Shown here piece after piece: positions 16,804 through 24,607 of a stretch of DNA of 44,702 bases. Below the pieces are notes generated by a model, which was not told the DNA's origin, did not search any database, and saw nothing but the letters and a program-made list of their open reading frames with translations. Position numbers and translations under genes: made by a program. How positions within the stretch are numbered: position 1 is the first letter of the stretch; every line of letters begins with the position of its first letter. The stretch lies in the NCBI RefSeq assembly GCF_001423405.1, contig NZ_LMNS01000013.1, positions 1-44,702 of the forward strand. The letters are read 5' to 3'. This DNA is from Methylobacterium sp. Leaf123 (GTDB lineage: Bacteria; Pseudomonadota; Alphaproteobacteria; Rhizobiales; Beijerinckiaceae).

Positions 16804-17958
16804 ATGCTCGCCAAGCTTGTGCAGACGGCCTGGAAAGACGGATCGCGCCTCGTGTCAGCCCATCCTTTCTCCCGCAGACATCTGCTCGGCGGTGCGGCCG
16901 CTCTCTCGCTCGGCACGCTGCCCTTCGGCCGCGCCCGGGCCGCCGGCCCGCTCACCGTCGGCTTCATCTATGTCGGGCCGAAGGACGATTACGGCTACAA
17001 CCAAGCCCACGCCCAGGGCGCCGCCGCCCTCAAGGCGATCCCCGGCATCGAGGTCGTGGAGGAGGAGAACGTCCGCGAGACCACCGACGTCCAGAAGACC
17101 ATGGAGAGCATGATCAACCTGGACGGCGCGAGCCTCGTCTTCCCGACCTCCTTCGGTTACTTCGACCCGCACGTCCTGATCGAGGCGAAGAAAAACCCGA
17201 AGGTGCAGTTCCGCCATTGCGGCGGGCTCTGGACCGAGGCGAACCCGAAGAATGCCGGCTCCTATTTCGGCTACATCGCGCAGGGGCAGTACCTGAACGG
17301 CATCGTCGCCGCCCACGCCTCGAAGTCGAAACGGCTCGGCTTCGTCGCCGCCAAGCCGGTCCCACAGGTGCTCAACAACGTCAACGGCTTCCTGCTCGGC
17401 GCCCGCAGCGTCGATCCGTCCATCACCCTCCAAGTGATCTTCACGGGTGAGTGGTCGCTGGCGGTCAAGGAGGCGGAGGCGACCAACGCGCTGATCGATG
17501 CCGGGGCCGACGTGATCACCTGCCACGTCGATGGTCCCAAGGTCGTGGTCGAGACCGCCGCGCGGCGCGGGGCCTTCGTCTGCGGCTACCACGCCGACCA
17601 GTCGGCGCTCGCCAAGGACAAGTACCTCACCGGGGCCGAGTGGAACTGGGCCTCGATCTACAAGGGCTTCGTCGCCGACCTGCAGGCGGGCAAGGCGCCC
17701 CCGAACTTCGTGCGCGGCGGCTTGCCGGACGGGTTCGTGAAGATGAGCCCCTACGGTCCTGCCGTGTCCGAGGCGGCGCGCCAGAACGCCGACGCGGTCA
17801 AGGCCGAGATGATGAAGGGCGGCTTTGCCATCATCAAGGGCCCGCTCAAGGACAACAAGGGCAACGAGGTCGCCGGGGCCGGCACGGCCTTGGCCGAGAA
17901 CGCGATCGAGCTGGAGAAGACCAGCTACCTCGTCGAGGGCGTGAAGGGCTCGGCCTGA
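16804..17958 (+). CDS. BMP family substrate-binding protein (system A)
   Basis: This 384-residue periplasmic binding protein of the BMP/Med family has a twin-arginine-like leader (SRRHLLGGAAALSLG, about residues 23-37, cleavage after ARA). The mature start is GPLTVGFIYVGPKDDYGYN, typical of the family, followed by TSFGYFDP and GYHADQSALAKDKYLTGAEWNW. It would capture a nucleoside-, purine- or ureide-like ligand for the preceding permeases. A GTG at 16852 (residue 17) is a possible alternative start. Neither start has a clear ribosome-binding site. It resembles the second BMP binding protein at 26280-27353. Confidence 0.9.
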   Translation: MLAKLVQTAWKDGSRLVSAHPFSRRHLLGGAAALSLGTLPFGRARAAGPLTVGFIYVGPKDDYGYNQAHAQGAAALKAIPGIEVVEEENVRETTDVQKTMESMINLDGASLVFPTSFGYFDPHVLIEAKKNPKVQFRHCGGLWTEANPKNAGSYFGYIAQGQYLNGIVAAHASKSKRLGFVAAKPVPQVLNNVNGFLLGARSVDPSITLQVIFTGEWSLAVKEAEATNALIDAGADVITCHVDGPKVVVETAARRGAFVCGYHADQSALAKDKYLTGAEWNWASIYKGFVADLQAGKAPPNFVRGGLPDGFVKMSPYGPAVSEAARQNADAVKAEMMKGGFAIIKGPLKDNKGNEVAGAGTALAENAIELEKTSYLVEGVKGSA

Positions 17959-18033
17959 CCCGGCCTGTCCGGTCAAAGCTCGGCACGGTCACGGTGGCTT
18001 CGCGCAAGAGGACACGACCCATGGACCAGGCCC

Positions 18034-19182
18034 GTGGCCGCTGACACCACCGCCCCCGGCCTGCCGCTGAGCGAGAGCGGCGCGGACCGGCCCCCGGCCT
18101 TGCTCCAGATCCGGGCGTGGCTCGCGCGCCGCGCCGAGGGTGTCGCGATCCCCGTTGGGGCCGTAATCGCCGGCTTCCTGATCTTCTCCCTCTTCCTGCT
18201 CGCCCTAGGAAAGAGCCCGCTCGCCTTCCTCGATCTCGTCTGGCGCGGCGGCTTCGGCTCGCCCTTCGCCCTTCAGAACAGCCTTCAGCGCGCCGCCCCC
18301 CTGCTGCTCGCTGCGCTCTGCGTGGCGCTGCCGGCCCGCCTCGGCCTCGTGGTGATCGGCGGCGAGGGTGCGATCGTGCTGGGGGGCGTCGCCGCGGCGG
18401 CGGCAGCCCAGCCGCTCCAGGGCCTGCCCCCGATGCTCGCGGTCCCGCTGATGGCGCTCGCCGCCGCAGGGGCCGGCGCGGCCTGGATCGGCGCAGTCGG
18501 CGCCCTGCGCGCCTATCGCGGCGTCAACGAGACCATCGCCAGCCTGCTGATGTCCTACATCGCCATCGCGCTCTCGAACCACCTGATCGAGGGCCTGCTG
18601 CGCGATCCCAACAGCCTCAACAAACCCTCCACCTGGCCGATCGGCGAAGCCTTCGCCGTGGGCGCGCTGCCGGGGCTCGACGTCCATTGGGGGCTCGGCA
18701 TCGGCGTGCTCGCCTGCCTCGCCGCCTACGCCCTGACCGAGCGCACCACGATCGGCTTTGCCGCGCGCATCGCCGGGGGCAACGTGCGGGCGGCGCAGAT
18801 CCAGGGGCTGCCGGTCGGGCGCCTGGTCGTCGGCTTCACCGCGCTGGGCGGGGCCTGCGCGGCGCTCGCCGGCTTCTTCGAGGTCGCGGCGGTGCACGGC
18901 AACGCCAACGCCTCGCTCAATGCGGGCTTCGGCTATACCGGCATCCTCGTCGCCTTCCTCGCCCGCCACAATCCCCTGGCGATCCTGCCCGTGGCCTTCC
19001 TGCTCGGCGGCATCGAGGCGTCGAACGGCCTGATCCAGCGCCGGATGCAACTGCCCGACGCCACGGCCCTCGTTCTCGAAGGGCTGCTCTTCCTCGTCGT
19101 GCTCGTCGGCGAGACGCTCTACGGCCGCTTCAAGCTCTTCAACCCGCATCTCTGGGCCGTGAAGCGCGAGGCGGTCGCGTGA
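18034..19182 (+). CDS. BMP-type ABC importer, permease 1 (system B)
   Basis: This 382-residue BPD_transp_2 membrane protein has helices from about residue 38 onward and the motif YRGVNETIASLLMSYIAIAL. It is a paralogue of the system A first permease and opens a second importer. The start is GTG: the ATG at 18021 reads only seven codons before a stop. The gap from the system A binding protein is 75 bp, so both systems may share a transcript. The system B ATPase and binding protein lie further right (22554-24098 and 26280-27353), displaced by inserted genes. Confidence 0.9.
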   Translation: MAADTTAPGLPLSESGADRPPALLQIRAWLARRAEGVAIPVGAVIAGFLIFSLFLLALGKSPLAFLDLVWRGGFGSPFALQNSLQRAAPLLLAALCVALPARLGLVVIGGEGAIVLGGVAAAAAAQPLQGLPPMLAVPLMALAAAGAGAAWIGAVGALRAYRGVNETIASLLMSYIAIALSNHLIEGLLRDPNSLNKPSTWPIGEAFAVGALPGLDVHWGLGIGVLACLAAYALTERTTIGFAARIAGGNVRAAQIQGLPVGRLVVGFTALGGACAALAGFFEVAAVHGNANASLNAGFGYTGILVAFLARHNPLAILPVAFLLGGIEASNGLIQRRMQLPDATALVLEGLLFLVVLVGETLYGRFKLFNPHLWAVKREAVA

Positions 19183-19204
19183 GGGCCGCTAGGGGGAGCG
19201 CGGG

Positions 19205-20125
19205 ATGAGCGGCGATCTCGGCCTGGGGACCGTGCTGCTCGCCGTGCTCGGCGGCGCGATCCGCGTCTCGACGCCGTTCCTGTTCGTGAGCCTCGGCGAG
19301 ACCATCACCGAGCGCTCGGGGCGGATCAATCTCGGCTTGGAGGGCACCCTCGTCTTCGGCGCGATGTCGGCCTACGCCACCGCCGTGCTGACGGGCAGCC
19401 CCTGGGCCGGCGTGGCGGTGGCCGGGCTCGCCGGCGCCGCCTTCGGCCTGCTGCACGGCTTCATCTGTCGCTTTCCCCGCGTCAACGACGTGGCGATCGG
19501 CATCGCGCTGATGCTGTTCGGCTCCGGGCTGGCCTTCTTCCTCGGCAAGCCCTTCATCCAGCCCTCGGCCCCGCCGCTGCCGGCGATCCCGTTCGGCTTC
19601 TGGTCCGACCAGCCGCAGGTCCAGGCGGCGCTGCGCGTCAACGTGCTGTTCCTGGCCGGCGCCGCGCTCGCGCTGTTCCTGTGGTGGGCCTTCCGCAATA
19701 CGAAGGCCGGCCTGATCCTGCGCGTGGTCGGCGACAGCGCGGAGGCGGCCCGCGCCATGGGCTACGACGTCGATCGGGTGCGGCTCCTCGCGACCGCCCT
19801 CGGCGGCGTGCTCGCGGGCATCGGCGGCGCCTATCTCTCGCTCTACTATCCGGGCTCGTGGAACGAGGGCATCTCGTCGGGCCAGGGCCTGATGGCGGTG
19901 GCGCTCGTCATCTTCGCCCGCTGGAACCCGCTGGCCTGCTTCGGCGCGGCCCTGCTGTTCGGCGGCGCCGGCGCGCTCGGGCCCGCCCTGCAATCGGTCG
20001 GCATCTCCCAGGGCTACTACCTGTTCTACGCCGCCCCCTACATCCTCACCCTGGCGCTCTTGATCGCCACCTCCTCGCCCGACCGGGCGTTGTCCGGGGC
20101 GCCGGGCGAGCTGTCCCTCAAGTAA
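19205..20125 (+). CDS. BMP-type ABC importer, permease 2 (system B)
   Basis: This 306-residue BPD_transp_2 permease has the diagnostic GETITERSGRINLGLEGTL near its N terminus and RNTKAGLILRVVGDSAEAAR as the ATPase-contact motif. It pairs with the larger permease 22 bp upstream. A ribosome-binding site (GGGGGAGCGCGG) precedes the ATG, and formamidase begins 9 bp after its stop, so all three are in one operon. It is closely similar in plan to the system A second permease, pointing to duplication of the transporter with divergence of substrate. Confidence 0.9.
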   Translation: MSGDLGLGTVLLAVLGGAIRVSTPFLFVSLGETITERSGRINLGLEGTLVFGAMSAYATAVLTGSPWAGVAVAGLAGAAFGLLHGFICRFPRVNDVAIGIALMLFGSGLAFFLGKPFIQPSAPPLPAIPFGFWSDQPQVQAALRVNVLFLAGAALALFLWWAFRNTKAGLILRVVGDSAEAARAMGYDVDRVRLLATALGGVLAGIGGAYLSLYYPGSWNEGISSGQGLMAVALVIFARWNPLACFGAALLFGGAGALGPALQSVGISQGYYLFYAAPYILTLALLIATSSPDRALSGAPGELSLK

Positions 20126-20134
20126 GGAAACCTC

Positions 20135-21163
20135 ATGAATGGTCTCGGCGGACTGAACAAATCCCCGAACGGCGTCGTCATCGGCCTCGTCCAGCTTCAA
20201 CTGCCGACCATCGCCACGCGGGCCGACGTCACGGCGCAGGCCGACCGCATCGTCGCGTTGGTAGCCAAGGCCCGCGCCAACCTCGCGACGATGGATCTGG
20301 TCGTCTTCCCCGAATACGCCCTGCACGGCCTATCGATGGACACCCGTCCCGAGATCCTGTGCACGCTCGACGGCCCCGAGGTCGCCGCGTTCAAACAGGC
20401 CTGCCGCGACAACCGGATCTGGGGCTGCTTCTCGATCATGGAGGCCAACCCGAACGGCAACCCGTTCAATTCCGGCCTCATCATCGACGATACCGGCGCG
20501 CTCAAGCTTTACTATCGCAAGATGCACCCCTGGGTGCCGGTCGAACCCTGGGAGCCGGGCGATCTCGGCATCCCGGTGATCGAGGGGCCGAAGGGCGCTA
20601 AGATCGGCCTCATCATCTGCCACGACGGCATGTTCCCGGAGATGGCGCGCGAATGTGCCTACAAGGGCGCCGAGATCATGATCCGCACGGCCGGCTATAC
20701 TGCGCCGATCCGCGAATCCTGGCGCTTCACCAACCAATCGAACGCCTTCTGCAACCTGATGGTGACCGCCAACGTCTGCATGTGCGGTTCCGACGGCACC
20801 TTCGACTCGATGGGCGAGGGCATGATCGTCAATTTCGACGGCGCGATCCTCGCCCACGGTACCACCGGCCGCGTCGACGAGATCATCACCGCCGAGGTGC
20901 GGCCGGATCTCGTGCGCGAGGCGCGGGCGCATTGGGGCGTCGAGAACAACATCTACCAGCTCGGCCACCGCGGCTACACGGCGGTGAAGGGCGGCGCGGG
21001 CGACTGCCCCTACACCTACATGCACGACCTCGCCGCGGGCCGTTACCGCGTGCCGTGGGAGGACGCGGTGCAGGTGACGGACGGGACGAGCTGCGGCTTT
21101 CCCGCCCCGACCCGTGCCTATGGCGAGGGCCAGACATCGGCGGCTCGGGAGGCGGCGGAGTGA
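20135..21163 (+). CDS. amiF: Formamidase
   Basis: This 342-residue nitrilase-superfamily enzyme hydrolyses formamide to formate and ammonia in the cytoplasm. The Glu-Lys-Cys triad is visible as Glu60 (VVFPEYALHG), Lys129 (YYRKMHPWVPVEPWEPGD) and Cys162 (IICHDGMFPEMARE). PWVPVEPWEPGDLG separates formamidase from the aliphatic amidase AmiE. GGAAACCTC precedes the ATG and the gene follows the permease by 9 bp. Within this operon it suggests that the imported compound, or a product of it, is broken down to formamide. In a methylotroph the formate would also be useful for energy. Confidence 0.93.
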   Translation: MNGLGGLNKSPNGVVIGLVQLQLPTIATRADVTAQADRIVALVAKARANLATMDLVVFPEYALHGLSMDTRPEILCTLDGPEVAAFKQACRDNRIWGCFSIMEANPNGNPFNSGLIIDDTGALKLYYRKMHPWVPVEPWEPGDLGIPVIEGPKGAKIGLIICHDGMFPEMARECAYKGAEIMIRTAGYTAPIRESWRFTNQSNAFCNLMVTANVCMCGSDGTFDSMGEGMIVNFDGAILAHGTTGRVDEIITAEVRPDLVREARAHWGVENNIYQLGHRGYTAVKGGAGDCPYTYMHDLAAGRYRVPWEDAVQVTDGTSCGFPAPTRAYGEGQTSAAREAAE

Positions 21164-21171
21164 GGCGGGGT

Positions 21172-21507
21172 TCAGCCCTGCTTCTTCAGCGCCGCGAGCA
21201 TCTCGCGGCGCAGGATGGCGTTGATGCGCGTCTGGTAGCCGCGCCCGTGACCGCGCAGCCACGCCAGCACGTCGGAATCGATCCGCAGCGTCGTCGAGGT
21301 CTTGGTCGGGCGATAATATTGTCCGCGCACGGCGTTGGCCCAGAACGCATCGGTGAGCGGCGGGATATCGCTGTAATCGATCGCTTCGTCGGGCAAGGCC
21401 GCGAGCGCTTCGAGTTCGGTCTTCTGCGCCTCGGTCAGGGGCGGAAGATTCGCCAGATCGACGTCAAAACGAACGCGGTTCCCGCTCGTAGCGTCGTCTC
21501 TCGGCAC
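21172..21507 (-). CDS. brnA: BrnA-type antitoxin
   Basis: This roughly 111-residue antitoxin has the BrnA layout. There is an N-terminal LPPLTEAQKTELEALAAL segment with DYSDIPPLTDAFW, then a ribbon-helix-helix DNA-binding end (KTSTTLRIDSDVLAWLRG, GYQTRINAILRREML). BrnA neutralises BrnT and represses their shared promoter. The GTG at 21507 gives the family's usual length and overlaps the toxin gene by 44 bases; an ATG at 21573 would overlap it by 110. It ends 8 bp from the formamidase stop, on the opposite strand, inside an otherwise rightward uptake operon. Confidence 0.87.
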   Translation of the reverse strand: MPRDDATSGNRVRFDVDLANLPPLTEAQKTELEALAALPDEAIDYSDIPPLTDAFWANAVRGQYYRPTKTSTTLRIDSDVLAWLRGHGRGYQTRINAILRREMLAALKKQG

Positions 21508-21775
21508 GGTCGGCTCTTCGGGCCGAGATGATGCGGATGATCTCGATCTCCTCGCCATCCTCGTCACTCTCACGGATCGTGTGGGCGATCAGCAGCACCT
21601 CGAACCCGCCGATGGAGCCGAGGGCCTGCCAACGAATCTCTCCGTCCTCGACCCGCTCGGGGCTCACGATGAGGAACGGGTCGGCGAACACGCGGACGGC
21701 GGATTCGAAGCGAATGCCGTGCTTGCGCAGGTTCGCGGCGGCTTTGGCCGCATCCCATTCGAAGCGCGTCGTCAC
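21464..21775 (-). CDS. brnT: BrnT-type toxin (RNase, RelE-like fold)
   Basis: This 103-residue protein matches BrnT ribonuclease toxins: FEWDAAKAAANLRKHGIRFE at the N terminus, then GEIRWQALGSIGGFEVLLIAHT and a basic end with IRIISARRADRAERRRYE. It would cleave mRNA when freed from BrnA. The start is GTG, with no clear ribosome-binding site. A 14-bp palindrome lies 6 bases upstream. Toxin-before-antitoxin order is the usual one for this system. The pair sits antisense between formamidase and the biuret-hydrolase-like gene, which suggests it was inserted there. Confidence 0.9.
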   Translation of the reverse strand: MTTRFEWDAAKAAANLRKHGIRFESAVRVFADPFLIVSPERVEDGEIRWQALGSIGGFEVLLIAHTIRESDEDGEEIEIIRIISARRADRAERRRYEREPRSF

Positions 21776-21781
21776 AACGAG

Positions 21782-21795
21782 ATTGTTACAACAAT
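21782..21795. promoter_or_regulatory. Candidate BrnA operator
   Basis: ATTGTTACAACAAT is a perfect inverted repeat with 6-bp arms and a 2-base spacer, lying 6 bases upstream of the brnT start codon. Read leftward it contains TAACAAT, which could serve as a -10 element. BrnA is known to repress its own promoter in other species; this particular site is inferred from symmetry and position. Confidence 0.5.
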
Positions 21796-21826
21796 TCTGT
21801 GATGCAAGCTACCAGGAGAAGGCCGC

Positions 21827-22546
21827 ATGAGCGTCATCCCCTTCCCCTCTGCCGGGTCGGCCGGGGGCGGGCGCTTCGTCGCCGCCGAGCCCTATCCCTG
21901 GCCCTATGACGGCTCGCTCGACCCGAAGACCACGGCGCTCGTCATCATCGACATGCAGACCGACTTCTGCGGCAAGGGCGGCTACGTCGATGCCATGGGC
22001 TACGACCTCGCCCTGACCCGCGCGCCGATCGAACCGATCGCGCAGCTCCTCGCCGCCGCGCGGAGGGGGGGCTACCCCGTGATCCATACCCGCGAGGGCC
22101 ATCGGCCGGATCTCGCGGATCTTCCCGCCAACAAGCGCTGGCGTTCGCGCCGGATCGGGGCGGGGATCGGCGATCCCGGCCCCTGCGGGCGGGTGCTGGT
22201 GCGCGGCGAACCGGGCTGGGAGATCATCCCGGAGCTGACGCCGCTGCCGGACGAGCCGGTGATCGACAAGCCGGGCAAGGGCTCGTTCTACGCCACCGAT
22301 CTCGAACTGATCCTGACGACGCGGGGCATCCGCAACCTGATCCTGACCGGCATCACCACCGATGTCTGCGTCCACACCACCCTGCGCGAGGCCAACGACC
22401 GCGGCTTCGAATGCGTGATCGTCTCCGACGGCACCGCCGCCACCGACCGCGGCAACCACGAGGCGGCCCTGAAGATGGTGACGATGCAGGGCGGCGTGTT
22501 CGGTGCGGTCGCCGCCTCCGCGGCGATCCTCGCGGCGATGGGCTGA
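21827..22546 (+). CDS. biuH: Isochorismatase-like cysteine hydrolase, biuret hydrolase type
   Basis: This 239-residue cysteine hydrolase shows Asp42 (VIIDMQTDF), Lys148 ([14 protein letters not shown]) and Cys181 ([17 protein letters not shown]). The long N terminus ([13 protein letters not shown]) and [11 protein letters not shown] near the end are like biuret hydrolases (BiuH), which give allophanate and ammonia. AGGAGAAGG precedes the ATG. The ATPase of system B starts 7 bp after its stop, so the enzyme and transporter are co-expressed. Its nearest relative in the window is the enzyme at 9427-10107. Triuret, ureidoacrylate-like or other N-carbamoyl substrates cannot be excluded. Confidence 0.83.
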   Translation: MSVIPFPSAGSAGGGRFVAAEPYPWPYDGSLDPKTTALVIIDMQTDFCGKGGYVDAMGYDLALTRAPIEPIAQLLAAARRGGYPVIHTREGHRPDLADLPANKRWRSRRIGAGIGDPGPCGRVLVRGEPGWEIIPELTPLPDEPVIDKPGKGSFYATDLELILTTRGIRNLILTGITTDVCVHTTLREANDRGFECVIVSDGTAATDRGNHEAALKMVTMQGGVFGAVAASAAILAAMG

Positions 22547-22553
22547 GGGTGCG

Positions 22554-24098
22554 ATGACGGCTCTCCCGCTCTCCTCCGGCGCGCTGGCCGTCGAGACGGT
22601 CGGCATGACGAAGCGCTTCGGCGGCTTCACCGCCCTCGACGACGTCTCGATGAAGATCGAGGCCGGCGGCTTCCACGCCCTGCTCGGCGAGAACGGGGCG
22701 GGCAAATCGACCTTCGTCAAATGCGTGATGGGCTTCTACTCGCCCAGTGCCGGCGCTGTCCTCGTCGACGGCCGCGAAGCCGAGATCACCGGGCCGAAAG
22801 GCGCGCAGGGGCGCGGCCTCGGCATGGTCTACCAGCATTTCACCCTGGTGCCCTCGCTGACCGGCGCCGAGAACCTCGTCATCGCGAGGGCCGACGCGCC
22901 CGCGATCCTCGATTGGAAGGCCGAGCGCGCGGCCCTGGCCGACTTCATGGCCCGGATGCCGTTCCGGCTGAATCTCGACCGGCCGGTGGCGGAGCTGGCG
23001 GCTGGCGAGAAGCAGAAGCTCGAAATCGTCAAGCAGCTCTACCTCAAGGCTCGCTTCCTCATCCTCGACGAGCCGACTTCGGTGCTCACACCCGCCGAGG
23101 CGGAGGAGGTGCTCGGCCTGTTGCGAGGCATGGCGGATGCGGGCGCGCTGACCGTGCTGATGATCAGCCACAAGTTCCGCGAAGTCGAAGCCTTCGCCCG
23201 CAGCCTCAGCGTCCTGCGCCGCGGGCGGCTCGTCGGCGGCGGCGCGGTCGGCGCGCTGTCGCGGGACGACATGGCGGCGATGATGGTGGGCGAGCGCGCC
23301 GTGCGGACGATCGCCGCGCGGATCGGCGAGCCCGACCCCGCGCGCGAGATCCTGCAGGTGGAGGGCCTCACCGCCACGGACGTCTCCGGCCTGCGGCGGA
23401 TCGATGTGGCGGATCTGCGCGTGCGCGCCCACGAGATTGTCGGCATCGCCGGCGTCTCCGGCAACGGGCAGAAGGAACTCGCCGACGTGCTCGGCGGCCA
23501 GATCCGCGCCACGGGCGGTCGCGTCGCGGTCCAGGGCGAGCCCTATGGCGGCACCCGGTCCGAGAGCCGCCGGCACCGGGTGCGCTTCATCCCCGAGGAG
23601 CCCCTGCGCAACGCCTGCGCGCCGCGGATGTCGGTCGCCGAGAATCTCGCCTTCCGCGCCTTCGATCGGCGCAGCGACGATCCCGCCGGTCCGCCGAGCC
23701 TCTGGCTCGACCGGCGCGCCATGAGCCGGCGGGCGAAGGATCTGATCGCCCGCTTCAAGGTGAAGACCGCCTCCTCGGAAGCGCCGATCGCCACGCTCTC
23801 GGGCGGCAACGTGCAACGCGCCGTGCTCGCGCGCGAACTCACCGATCCGGTCGATCTCCTGATCGTGGTCAATCCCTGCTTCGGCCTTGATTTCGCAGCG
23901 GTCGCCGAGATCCGCGCCCGGATCGTCGCGGCGCGCAACGCCGGCGCCGCCGTCCTGCTGATCAGCGAGGATCTCGACGAGATCCTGGAATTGTCGGACC
24001 GCATCGTCGTGATGTCGGACGGGCGCCTCGTCCACGAAACCCCGGCCGCCGCGGCGGAGGCCGAGGTGATCGGCCGCTATATGGCCGGGCATCACTAG
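22554..24098 (+). CDS. BMP-type ABC importer, ATP-binding protein (system B)
   Basis: This 514-residue tandem ATPase matches the class of the system A protein. The N half has GENGAGKSTFVK, LAAGEKQKLEIV and FLILDEPTSVL. The C half has IAGVSGNGQKEL, LSGGNVQRAVLAREL and a degenerate VVNPCFGLD. It should drive the permeases at 18034-20125, although formamidase, brnTA and biuH lie between. The ATG at 22554 follows the hydrolase stop by 7 bases; an in-frame start at 22503 lies inside the previous gene. Its TAG stop is contributed by the tip of a dispersed repeat. Confidence 0.91.
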   Translation: MTALPLSSGALAVETVGMTKRFGGFTALDDVSMKIEAGGFHALLGENGAGKSTFVKCVMGFYSPSAGAVLVDGREAEITGPKGAQGRGLGMVYQHFTLVPSLTGAENLVIARADAPAILDWKAERAALADFMARMPFRLNLDRPVAELAAGEKQKLEIVKQLYLKARFLILDEPTSVLTPAEAEEVLGLLRGMADAGALTVLMISHKFREVEAFARSLSVLRRGRLVGGGAVGALSRDDMAAMMVGERAVRTIAARIGEPDPAREILQVEGLTATDVSGLRRIDVADLRVRAHEIVGIAGVSGNGQKELADVLGGQIRATGGRVAVQGEPYGGTRSESRRHRVRFIPEEPLRNACAPRMSVAENLAFRAFDRRSDDPAGPPSLWLDRRAMSRRAKDLIARFKVKTASSEAPIATLSGGNVQRAVLARELTDPVDLLIVVNPCFGLDFAAVAEIRARIVAARNAGAAVLLISEDLDEILELSDRIVVMSDGRLVHETPAAAAEAEVIGRYMAGHH

Positions 24099-24201
24099 AG
24101 CGCATTCCGACGAAGTGGAAACCGGTTCGTCGAAAGAACGCGCGTCAAAACAACGATCAAGAGGCGTCGGCCTGATGAAATCGGGTCGGATACGGCTCTA
24201 G
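24095..24201. repeat. Dispersed CTAGAGC...GCTCTAG repeat, copy 2 (long form)
   Basis: It has the same tips as the repeat at 4732-4793: CTAGAGCGC at the left and TCGGATACGGCTCTAG at the right. It also shares TTCCGACGAA and a CCTGAT...AT.GG core. This copy has about 45 extra bases in the middle. As in copy 1, the left tip provides the TAG stop of the upstream gene. It marks the edge between the transporter operon and the displaced diguanylate cyclase region. Confidence 0.65.
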
Positions 24202-24607
24202 GTCAGGGGCGCAGTCAGGTTCATAGGGCCAAGACTCAATCCGCTTGGCTATGCGAGAGGCGGCGTCCGACCCATTCCAGGCCTTAGGAACGTCCGCTCT
24301 TAGGCTGTCGGTGAAACAGCATCAGATGAACGGAACGGCTGGGAATCGGTTGGGCCGCACTGTTGTAGCAGGCGATCGGAGCGGACACGGGCACAGATAC
24401 GCCTCCTATGACGACGGACGCTTATGGCCCTCGCGCTGACGCAACACGCAGGATACAAATCCGGCAAAGGTTGGGAAGCGAAATCATACTTTTTAAAGCA
24501 TTTCGAATACTCCCGCTGATCATTTTCGGAATTGTTAGCGATCTGTCCTTACAGGGGCAACGCCTCCACGTGTGAGAGTCGCCGCAGAACAGTTAGAGAG
24601 GGAAAGG
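24202..24607. other. Intergenic region, no gene seen
   Basis: This stretch has lower GC than the operons on either side, especially about 24480-24545. It holds no frame with recognisable family features or a credible start. A promoter for the diguanylate cyclase is expected in the A/T-rich part, but no clear -35/-10 pair was identified. Together with the next gene it may be an inserted block. Confidence 0.4.

Noticed and set aside
18021..18044. ATG as start of the system B first permease
   Set aside because: It reads only seven codons before a stop. The GTG at 18034 opens the permease frame.
22353..24095. Leftward open frame of about 580 codons opposite the system B ATPase
   Set aside because: It mirrors the ATPase coding frame and has no start signal or family feature.
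24245..24439. Small rightward frame between the repeat and the diguanylate cyclase
   Set aside because: No hydrophobic segment, motif or ribosome-binding site was found, and the length is within chance expectation.
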